The notes under the pieces were generated by a model. That model ran no database searches. It was given only the letters and a program-made list of their open reading frames with translations, and was not told where the DNA came from. From Stieleria mannarensis (GTDB lineage: Bacteria; Planctomycetota; Planctomycetia; Pirellulales; Pirellulaceae), in the NCBI RefSeq assembly GCF_014154935.1, contig NZ_JACEHH010000008.1, positions 1 through 64,000 of the forward strand: a stretch of DNA of 64,000 nt. Direction: 5' to 3'. This document shows, piece by piece, positions 57,678-64,000 of this stretch. The translations under genes were made by a program, and so were the position numbers. Numbering within the stretch: position 1 is the stretch's first letter; the number at the start of each line of letters is the position of its first letter.

Positions 57678-58490
57678 TTGAACGACAAGACGAAAGCGCG
57701 GCCGGTTTCGGTCGACGATCTGCAAGATCTGTACGGCGAATTGCGCGGCAGTCGATCGGCGCCGGCGATCATGGACGCGCGGGCGCATTTCCTGGAACGC
57801 CAATGGGCGGATTCGCACACCAAGCTCAACGAGGCGTACGAAAAGTACCGTGAGAGCCGTCAACGGATCCTGCGTCAGGATCCGGAGAAGGAAGTCGACG
57901 CCAAAGCCAAGGATCGTGAGCGGCAGGTCCGACGGCTGAAGCGCAAACAGGACAAGGCGCGCGAGATCATCGAGAAGTTCGAACTTTACCTGCCACAGAT
58001 TGAGCGGTTGGCGGAAAAGGAACGCGAAAAACAGGAACGAAAAGCGGCCGAGGTGGACGCGGACGCCGGCAAATCTGGCACCGCCGAATCGGATACCGAA
58101 AAAGACCAGTTGGGTCCCCGTGCGGCAGACAATCGCCAGACGATCACCAAAGACTCCATCGAAGAAGCGTTCCTGAAACAGTTTTCCGAACTGATCGGTG
58201 ACCGCCAACTTGACTTTATCAGCAGCCGCTACGATTTTCGACCACTCGAGGCGCCCGAGGATGTCCAAGCCGACGCCGTTTATCTGCTCCGCAAGGGCGA
58301 TCGATGCTTGATGGTGCATGCCGAGGTGGTTGCCGGCAGCACCGACCCCGACAGCGCTGATTCGGACGAAGGGATCAAGCTGTTGTGCATCGACATCGCC
58401 AAGGCCACCAATCGCGTCGAACTCTCACCCAAGGCCATGGTCCGCTTGAGTCAAAAACGAAAGCTGGTGTTGCTGTTGGCCAAGGGTTAA
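57678..58490 (+). CDS. Hypothetical coiled-coil protein
   Basis: 270 aa; TTG start at 57678 with GGCGGGG upstream, no ATG fits the conserved-looking start. Residues 50-125 are a strongly charged coiled coil (KYRESRQRILRQDPEKEVDAKAKDRERQVRRLKRKQDKARE). Residues 126-160 are an acidic low-complexity linker, and 165-270 a compact alpha/beta domain (FLKQFSELIGDRQLDFISSRYDF, LLRKGDRCLMVHAEVVAG, LLCIDIAKATNRVELS). No signal or membrane segment. Family not recognised; real by composition. Lies between repeats of family I. Confidence 0.6.
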   Translation: MNDKTKARPVSVDDLQDLYGELRGSRSAPAIMDARAHFLERQWADSHTKLNEAYEKYRESRQRILRQDPEKEVDAKAKDRERQVRRLKRKQDKAREIIEKFELYLPQIERLAEKEREKQERKAAEVDADAGKSGTAESDTEKDQLGPRAADNRQTITKDSIEEAFLKQFSELIGDRQLDFISSRYDFRPLEAPEDVQADAVYLLRKGDRCLMVHAEVVAGSTDPDSADSDEGIKLLCIDIAKATNRVELSPKAMVRLSQKRKLVLLLAKG

Positions 58491-58506
58491 CCGGTTCGGG
58501 CACAAG

Positions 58507-58533
58507 CGTTGGTGTCTAGCCTTGAGGCGATTT
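58507..58533 (-). repeat. 27-bp repeat (family I), inverted copy
   Basis: Perfect reverse complement of 55872-55898. Followed by CGCTGCAAAGCAGCG (58539-58553), a small hairpin that may end the upstream transcript. Confidence 0.7.
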
Positions 58534-58595
58534 TCCGTCGCTGCAAAGCAGCGAGGACAGGCGGCTAAAACCCAATACCAGCGTTCACCGCCCGA

Positions 58596-60188
58596 TCAGT
58601 CGGTAAACGGCGATCGTTCAAACACCACATCGTCGCCAACCCGCGGGTCGCCGGTCCGTTCCAGTTCCGTCATCAGCCGGGTGTGTAACGCTTGGCGGAC
58701 CGCGTCGTGTTTGACATCGGACGCCAAATTCTGCATGCAATGCGGATCGGCCTGGATGTCGTACAGTTCAAACCGTGGACGCCGACCGACCGCATAGTCA
58801 AACGATTGGGGATCTTCGTCGCGGTGCAGCACCACCCAGGCCTTCGTCGGGCTCGCATCCAGGTCGCCAAAGGCACTGAAAGTGTTTTCACGCAATTTTT
58901 CCAGTGAGGGCATCGGGCCGTCTGACCTGCCGAATCCCGCTGCGTCGCCCATCGGCCACCGATCGGGCGTGAAATTGATGATGTACAAGTACTGATCGGT
59001 GCGGATCGCGCGTTGCGGGTAGGGCTTGTTGCCGGCACGTGCTTTGGCGACGTGCCGCTCGCGACCGGTGAAGACGGCGTCGCGGGCGGGATCGACTTGG
59101 CCGTCTTGTTCACTTTCCAGGATGCTCAATAACGATCTCGCGGTCATGACGTCTGGGATCGATTCTCCGGCGGCTTGCAAGAACGTCGGCGCCAGGTCGG
59201 GCAGCGAGACGAAATCGTCGACGACGCGTCCGGGCGTTTTAATTCCGCCGGGCCAATGGATCGCCAGCGGAACACTGGTTCCCAAATCGTACAGGTTGCA
59301 TTTGCCACGCGTGACGCCAGGGATTCCATGGTCGCCGCTGACCACCAAGATCGTGTTGTCGAGTTGTCCGACGCGGCGCAATTCTTCAACGATCACGCCC
59401 AACGACGCGTCAAATGCTTGAGCTTCGCCCAGGTAATCGGCAACGTCTTGGCGAACCACGTCGACGTCCGGCAGGTAGGGCGGCAGCTTGCCTTTCAGGT
59501 CGTCCGGATCGATTCCCCACAACGCGTTCCCACTGCCAGCGATCCATTTGCGGTGACAATTGGTCGGCCCGAACCAATAACAAAACGGCGCCTCGCCATC
59601 GACCGCTTGGTCACCATCGGCGTCCAAAAACGAACGCACGTTCTGACGGACCTCTTCTAGCAGCCGCGCCTTGCCGGCTTGGTGGTCTTCGGCTTTCATC
59701 GCGTTTTGCGAGAACCCATTGAATCGGCGACCGTGACGATTGAACGAGGTCCGCTTGCCACCATGCGGTGCATCGGCGGGGGAACCCGGGGACCAGACTT
59801 TATAGGTGTGACCGATCCGGTAGCCGGCTCGTTCCAGGATCAGCGGGTAGGCGGGATTGGAAAAGTCCCAGATCGCACCCTGCAGGATCGACGCCCGGCC
59901 GCAACGCCAAAAGTGCTGGCCCGATAGCAACGAACTGCGGCACGGGGTGCACGACGGTGCGCTGACATAGGCCCGAGTGAACAGCACCCCGTCGGCGGCC
60001 AGTCGATCAAAGTTGGGCGTGGAGATCACGTCGCTCGGGCCGCCGGGCTCAAGTGTCGCGTAGACGCTGGCGTATTTGCCCCAATCATCGGCAAACGCCA
60101 TCACGATGTTCGGTCGATCGGCCGCGAAACAGGACAGCGCGAAACACTGGACGGCCACCGCTAGTGCGAAACTCAAAATTCGATCCAT
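58596..60188 (-). CDS. Secreted sulfatase (formylglycine-dependent)
   Basis: 530 aa, ATG 60188, with a signal peptide (ILSFALAVAVQCFALSCFAA) cut after residue ~22. Sulfatase fold: PNIVMAFADDWGKYA (metal-binding aspartates), the formylglycine site CTPCRSSLLSG at 80-90 (C80), VVSGDHGIPGVTRGKCNLYD and FELYDIQADPHCMQNLA at the end, as in choline/heparan-type planctomycete sulfatases. The modified CxPxR form needs a formylglycine-generating enzyme, not found in this window. Its start is 1 base after the stop of the Uma2 gene, so both are co-transcribed. Substrate probably a sulfated polysaccharide. Confidence 0.92.
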   Translation of the reverse strand: MDRILSFALAVAVQCFALSCFAADRPNIVMAFADDWGKYASVYATLEPGGPSDVISTPNFDRLAADGVLFTRAYVSAPSCTPCRSSLLSGQHFWRCGRASILQGAIWDFSNPAYPLILERAGYRIGHTYKVWSPGSPADAPHGGKRTSFNRHGRRFNGFSQNAMKAEDHQAGKARLLEEVRQNVRSFLDADGDQAVDGEAPFCYWFGPTNCHRKWIAGSGNALWGIDPDDLKGKLPPYLPDVDVVRQDVADYLGEAQAFDASLGVIVEELRRVGQLDNTILVVSGDHGIPGVTRGKCNLYDLGTSVPLAIHWPGGIKTPGRVVDDFVSLPDLAPTFLQAAGESIPDVMTARSLLSILESEQDGQVDPARDAVFTGRERHVAKARAGNKPYPQRAIRTDQYLYIINFTPDRWPMGDAAGFGRSDGPMPSLEKLRENTFSAFGDLDASPTKAWVVLHRDEDPQSFDYAVGRRPRFELYDIQADPHCMQNLASDVKHDAVRQALHTRLMTELERTGDPRVGDDVVFERSPFTD

Positions 60189-60189
60189 G

Positions 60190-60744
60190 TCAGTCCTTAA
60201 GAAACAGTTCTGAAAGCGAGAGCGCGAGCGACGGAAAGAACGCTGGGGTCACGGTGGAATGTTCGTCGTACCGGTCGACACTTTGATAGCTGCCGTTAAC
60301 TGGATCAGTATGTCGATGGAGCGTTCGGCCAGCGACATCAATGACCCAGTATTCCCGGATTCCGCTTCGGGCGTACAGCTGAGACTTTTCACCGAGGTCG
60401 TACGTTAAACTGGAGTCTGCGACTTCGACCAATAGAAAGACATCGTCAGCTGTCGGCCGACTGCGACCGTAACGCTTGGGAGCGAGCAGCGTAAAGTCTG
60501 GCTCCGGCACGCTGTTGCCGACCAGCAACCCGGACTGACAGCGAATTCGACATTCATCTTTCGCTGCAAGACTGGCCGCCCAGCCGAGCAAGAATTCAAT
60601 GTAATCATCATGCACCGGCCCGGCGGGACTCATTTCTCGCAGCTCTCCTCCGATGAATTCGATCTTGCGCTTCAGGCAGGTAAACGCACCTCGAGCAATC
60701 ATCTGCTCGTATTCGGGGACGGTGAGTTTCAACGTGGTGCTCAT
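60190..60744 (-). CDS. Uma2 family endonuclease-like protein
   Basis: 184 aa from the ATG at 60744 (a further 9 codons upstream possible). DUF820/Uma2 restriction-endonuclease-like fold: RKIEFIGGELREMSPAG, EPDFTLLAPKRYG, VFLLVEVADSSLTYDLGEKSQLYARSGIREYWVIDVAGRTLHRH. D in EPDF and E in LLVEV match the usual metal site. Paralogue of the gene at 38462 (same motif order, low overall identity). Directly upstream of and probably co-transcribed with the sulfatase; no functional link is obvious. Confidence 0.88.
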   Translation of the reverse strand: MSTTLKLTVPEYEQMIARGAFTCLKRKIEFIGGELREMSPAGPVHDDYIEFLLGWAASLAAKDECRIRCQSGLLVGNSVPEPDFTLLAPKRYGRSRPTADDVFLLVEVADSSLTYDLGEKSQLYARSGIREYWVIDVAGRTLHRHTDPVNGSYQSVDRYDEHSTVTPAFFPSLALSLSELFLKD

Positions 60745-60878
60745 TTTGGATTCCTTGACGACGGTGCCCATTGTAACATCGGTAGAGTCGTCCGTATCGA
60801 TCCGATCTTACGATTAACCCTCCGCAATTCGTGTGGAGATCGACCGCGAGTCAATGTTAGTGGAGCGAGTGATTCACC

Positions 60879-61511
60879 ATGCCATGGCCAACCACCGCTG
60901 GACTGCGAAATCTGACGGGCGCCGAAGCGGACTTGGTCCGGGGGGCGATCGGGATGATGGTCGATGCCCATGTCGCCCAGCTTCGCGGCGAGGCGCCGCA
61001 GCACGAATACGGTGTGGACTGGTTTGACCAATGGGACGCCGGTCAGAGGCTGTGGTTGATCGAGCGGGTCACCGCGGCGCTGCTCGGCGATGAAACCATC
61101 GCCCCGTCGGCGGCGATGTTTGACGCCACGGCCGATGCCATCTTTTATGAAATCATTGACCTGGTGCAGATGGAAATCAATGAAGGCGGCGTCGGCGATT
61201 CGGAGCGATCGTGGCGTCAAAGCGTGATCGACGCATACACCAGCCAAGCCAACCGCCCAGCGACGATCGATCCGGCCAGCGTGGATCATGACCGCTGGCA
61301 AACCCTGATCACCCAAATCGCCGACGCGATCCTAGGCATTCGGCTCTATCAGCGTGCCGAAGCCTTCCGCGACGCGGACTACAAGGCGACGCAAACCTTC
61401 CTCCGCGAGCGAGGTTTACCCGAAGACTATCTGACCCGCCTGCCACCCTTGCGGACAACCACCCAAACCCAACGCTCCATCGATCGCATCCAGACCTACG
61501 TGTTCGTCTAA
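60879..61511 (+). CDS. Hypothetical protein
   Basis: 210 aa, ATG 60879, divergent from the Uma2 gene. Soluble, largely helical, tryptophan- and aspartate-rich at the start (VDWFDQWDAGQRLWLIERVTAALLGDETIAPS). A possible second domain carries DRWQTLITQIADAILGIRLYQRAEAFRD. No motif I recognise and no membrane segment. The composition and intact length argue for a real gene. Confidence 0.62.
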   Translation: MPWPTTAGLRNLTGAEADLVRGAIGMMVDAHVAQLRGEAPQHEYGVDWFDQWDAGQRLWLIERVTAALLGDETIAPSAAMFDATADAIFYEIIDLVQMEINEGGVGDSERSWRQSVIDAYTSQANRPATIDPASVDHDRWQTLITQIADAILGIRLYQRAEAFRDADYKATQTFLRERGLPEDYLTRLPPLRTTTQTQRSIDRIQTYVFV

Positions 61512-61530
61512 AATGGCGCCCGCGCGCCCT

Positions 61531-61554
61531 AAAGGGGACGGGGGTTGTTTTTCG
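61531..61554 (+). repeat. Partial GGGGACGGGGGT repeat (family F)
   Basis: AAAGGGGACGGGGGTTG followed by TTTTTCG, related to the core of the element at 33157-33291. Follows the stop of the preceding gene, preceded by GGCGCCCGCGCGCC. Confidence 0.5.
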
Positions 61555-61605
61555 CACTTGGAACCGATTGATTGCCGTTCAAGAGATGATGGGAGAACAT
61601 GTCTG

Positions 61606-61947
61606 ATGAAATTCCTACCGATCGCAGTGTTATTCGCATTGCTCGGCTCATGCTCGCCGCAAGCCAGCAATGACTATGATGCAGCCTACCAAAAGCAGCT
61701 CGATGATTACGATCGCCAGACCGAACAAACACAGCAGCAACTGGATCAAACGCAGGACATGCAAGATGAGACAGAGCGTCAATTAGCGCGTTCGAAAACT
61801 CAAGCCGATCGTTACGATGCCCTGCTGGACCGCTGGGAGCAACAGGCTGACCGACACGACAAGCTTCTCGATCTCCTCGAAAGCATTTCGTCCCAGAACA
61901 ACTCTGGTGACGCGGCCGGCAAAGGAGAGCCTTCGGATGAGGAGTAA
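61606..61947 (+). CDS. Small putative lipoprotein with coiled coil
   Basis: 113 aa from the ATG at 61606, where a type II signal peptide begins (MKFLPIAVLFALLGSCSPQ) with lipobox LGSC, so C17 should be lipidated. Residues 25-95 form a glutamine- and aspartate-rich coiled coil (KQLDDYDRQTEQTQQQLDQTQ). GGGAG lies 15 bases upstream. Membrane-anchored; function unknown. Confidence 0.65.
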   Translation: MKFLPIAVLFALLGSCSPQASNDYDAAYQKQLDDYDRQTEQTQQQLDQTQDMQDETERQLARSKTQADRYDALLDRWEQQADRHDKLLDLLESISSQNNSGDAAGKGEPSDEE

Positions 61948-62159
61948 ATCGTTCCTGGAGAGAAACGCTTCGGATTCTCTAATTTTCGCGCCACGACGTT
62001 CTGAAGATCTATCCTAGTAGTCTACCGCGGCTTCATTTTCGCTTGGGCTGGACAGTTGCTGTTCGGCGTACGCCAAGCTGGGAGGGCAGATCGACCCTTG
62101 GAGCGCATCGGCAACCCGAAAACTGAGTTGCGGCCGACTCATCGTGTTTTTCTTCTACA

Positions 62160-62576
62160 GTGAATCTCGTGTGGAACACTCATGCGCTCGCACTCGTTTT
62201 GAGCACTGCGACACTGATACTTATTGCCTCATTGGCACTGGCTCGTCGCGATACGTTTGATGAGCTACGGGCAGTTTTCGATCAGCGGCTTTTGCGAGGC
62301 GTCGGATCCAAACGCCCTTTCAAATTCCGACTCGGCACTCTGTTATGGGTTGCCACGTATGTTGCTGTTGTAGGTACTGCTGTTTTTGCTATCGATCACA
62401 AACCTCAACTCTTATTGATCGTTCCAGTGCTCACCGTTGGATTTCTTTTGGCGCCATTGGCAGCAACGACCTTTTCTGAACCGAATCGACGGAGAATTCA
62501 ACCTCCGCGTCACTTTCCTGCTCCATCGAACCAGAAACCGACTGGTGACGTGGAATCGCGGGACGAACCGATGTAG
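62160..62576 (+). CDS. Small membrane protein, hypothetical
   Basis: 138 aa with a GTG start at 62160 (alternative GTG at 62169). Three hydrophobic segments: ALALVLSTATLILIASLAL (~9-27), LGTLLWVATYVAVVGTAVFAI (~58-78) and LLLIVPVLTVGFLLAPLAA (~84-102). The C-terminus is proline-rich and polar. Family not recognised. Confidence 0.5.
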   Translation: MNLVWNTHALALVLSTATLILIASLALARRDTFDELRAVFDQRLLRGVGSKRPFKFRLGTLLWVATYVAVVGTAVFAIDHKPQLLLIVPVLTVGFLLAPLAATTFSEPNRRRIQPPRHFPAPSNQKPTGDVESRDEPM

Positions 62577-62680
62577 CGGATGGTCGGTTCGATGAGAGAA
62601 TCGCAGACGGTATGGCGCCGACGGGACAATAATCGGAGGGGAAACGCAACTCCTGCTGATGCCCCGACCCTGCTCGGGTG

Positions 62681-62710
62681 GCGAAAGCCTTGGCGGCTTC
62701 CGCTACGATG
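62681..62710 (+). repeat. GCGAAAGYCTTGGCGRCTTC repeat (family E)
   Basis: GCGAAAGCCTTGGCGGCTTC followed by CGCTACGATG. Same unit as at 55797-55825. It lies between two convergent genes. Confidence 0.65.
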
Positions 62711-62746
62711 ATGCCCCGCCACCAAAGACCGAATTGCGGCGGGGTA

Positions 62747-64000
62747 TTAACCCGTTTCAAGTCGCTCGGCTTCGTAACGTTCGACTTGATCGCGAACTCG
62801 TTTTGAATGCCGCTGGAGGTCTGATGGAGTTTTCACCCAGCTGCCGTAGGGCAATTCCTCGGCGGGCACGCCCATTCGATGGAGGGCCACGAGCCATTGG
62901 AGACGATCCTTGGACGAATTGGTCAGTGGCGACCGCAGCTCGGTCATTAAGGTTGTGATGCGCGGAATGGCCTCCGACGCGTCCGGGCCCAATCGCTTGA
63001 AGGCTTCACGAACGCCGCGAACGACCCGCCGTCGTTCATGCCACGGTTTTTCTAACACGCCATCGAGAGTCGCCATCAGGATGGGAACGACGATGGTTCC
63101 TTGATCGGCCAGGCGTTCCAAAAAGGGCGCCGCTTCGGGGACGGAATCGGCTCGTTCCCAGATCGCTCGCTCGTTGTTGCTCGGCTGGGCGAACGTCCCA
63201 TCGGGCATGTCGACCAATGCGGCCACATACCATGTTCGGGCTTTCGGGTCATCGGCCGCCAAAAAACGTTTGGTCAAACCGTGGCGTAATGCGGTCAGGT
63301 CGGTCTTGCTCCGCAGCGCCGTTTGCAGCAGCTCGTAGGGATCAGCAATTCGTTCCTCCAGCAATATCTTCGCGATCGTGTCGACTTGCGCTTTGTCTGC
63401 GTCGTATCGAAACAGGCTCAACCACATCGGGGCCATCAACAGTTGTGCTGCGGTCGCGTTCGGGTCGTCCAGCGTTTGAATCAGTGATCGTTCCATCCGA
63501 GCGACCGCGTCCGGCGCCGGATCCGGTTTCGGAATCCCGGTGCTGCGTAGCAGTTCAACATCGGGATCGAAGTCAAAGTACCGTGTCTGGTTGGAATAGG
63601 TGGAACCGCCGATGGTGAATCTGGCATTCGTGAATGCACCTTCGAACCCAAAGTAGAAGAAGGGTGATGGCACACGGTGTTTCACCAGTGAGCGTCGGGC
63701 CTTGACCGTTCCATGGCTGTCGCAGATCTCCAAACGTTTGATGCGAGGCTCGCCAGGTTGTCGAACGTCCTGGTAAACCACTCGCCAATCGATCCGATCG
63801 GTCCCCAGCGGCGTGTCCTCTCGCAAGGTCTCTCCTTGTGCGATGCGCAACGCCCAATCGGCTTGCAACGCCCGCCCCAAACGCTTGCGTGCTTCAAAGG
63901 CCCCAGCCCCATGTGGCCGAGACAATTTGCCGAATGCGTCAAGGATCTTTTGCGGTTGATCCGGCCGAACCAGCGTTCCAAATTCGTCGGCACCGCATCG
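62747..64000 (-). CDS. Hypothetical protein, 5' end beyond window
   Basis: The frame stays open to the right edge, so at least 417 residues are coded here and the start is missing. The visible part begins EFGTLVRPDQPQKILDAFGKLSRPHGAG. Middle: RIDWRVVYQDVRQPGEPRIKRLEICD, PSPFFYFGFEGAFTNARFTIGG. From ~180 it becomes helical and HEAT-like (DPYELLQTALRSKTDLTALRHGL, VVRGVREAFKRLGPDASEAIPRITTLMTELRSP). Not recognised; repeats suggest protein binding. Probably a planctomycete family. Confidence 0.6.
   Translation of the reverse strand, partial: RCGADEFGTLVRPDQPQKILDAFGKLSRPHGAGAFEARKRLGRALQADWALRIAQGETLREDTPLGTDRIDWRVVYQDVRQPGEPRIKRLEICDSHGTVKARRSLVKHRVPSPFFYFGFEGAFTNARFTIGGSTYSNQTRYFDFDPDVELLRSTGIPKPDPAPDAVARMERSLIQTLDDPNATAAQLLMAPMWLSLFRYDADKAQVDTIAKILLEERIADPYELLQTALRSKTDLTALRHGLTKRFLAADDPKARTWYVAALVDMPDGTFAQPSNNERAIWERADSVPEAAPFLERLADQGTIVVPILMATLDGVLEKPWHERRRVVRGVREAFKRLGPDASEAIPRITTLMTELRSPLTNSSKDRLQWLVALHRMGVPAEELPYGSWVKTPSDLQRHSKRVRDQVERYEAERLETG

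Overview
The window is a stretch of chromosome from a planctomycete, almost certainly a Pirellulaceae relative (Rhodopirellula/Stieleria-like). The evidence is the set of families nearly confined to that phylum: DUF1592 + DUF1552, two PSCyt1/DUF1549/DUF1553 + DUF1501 pairs, a LEPR-XLL-type secreted beta-helix protein with a dockerin-like tail, two sulfatases and two Uma2-type proteins. Shine-Dalgarno motifs are often weak, GTG and TTG starts are common, and gaps between genes are full of palindromic repeats. No tRNA, rRNA, CRISPR array, transposase or phage gene was seen. The last gene is cut by the right edge.

Layout. (1) 1-10 kb: an accessory defence-like block on the minus strand, with a 1500-aa STAND-type NTPase carrying an N-terminal nuclease-like domain and a 1602-aa DUF4011/SF1 helicase/Vsr-like nuclease/DUF3320 fusion. 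Short copies of one palindromic repeat lie at the edges of these genes. (2) 10-16.9 kb: a small hypothetical gene, a DUF1592-DUF1552 operon, a patatin-like lipase and a ThiE with an extra N-terminal domain. (3) 17-28.6 kb: mostly housekeeping genes: recJ, the short rpmG (L33), a sulfatase, a PolB-type 3'-5' exonuclease, pepT-ispE, a SpoVG with an inserted zinc ribbon, an ABC exporter and a BON-domain protein. (4) 28.7-38.3 kb: a PSCyt1/DUF1549/DUF1553-DUF1501 operon with ATGA overlap, the giant secreted protein, and class I aldolase fbaB. (5) 38.4-49.5 kb: an inorganic-carbon and ion-transport neighbourhood: dabB-dabA followed by a third gene that looks like a beta-carbonic anhydrase with a rewritten active site, a divergent winged-helix regulator, a ClC channel with CBS domains, an NtrC-type regulator and an intact beta-carbonic anhydrase. 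(6) 49.7-64 kb: a second PSCyt1-DUF1501 pair, a shikimate-dehydrogenase-like protein without the usual catalytic lysine, a SMUG-type uracil-DNA glycosylase, a class III aminotransferase, a coiled-coil protein, a Uma2-sulfatase pair and small membrane or lipoprotein genes.

How genes may work together. DabA/DabB form the two-subunit bicarbonate-accumulation complex (established for the family); the downstream CA-like protein and the divergent regulator are plausible partners by position (inference). The PSCyt1/DUF1501 and DUF1592/DUF1552 pairs and the sulfatases fit the polysaccharide-degrading lifestyle of the group. The two giant ATPases at the left end are the most likely anti-phage genes. 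The best candidates for undescribed biology are the third gene of the DAB locus, the zinc-ribbon SpoVG, the STAND protein, and the interspersed palindromic repeats, several of which recur two to four times in this 64 kb.
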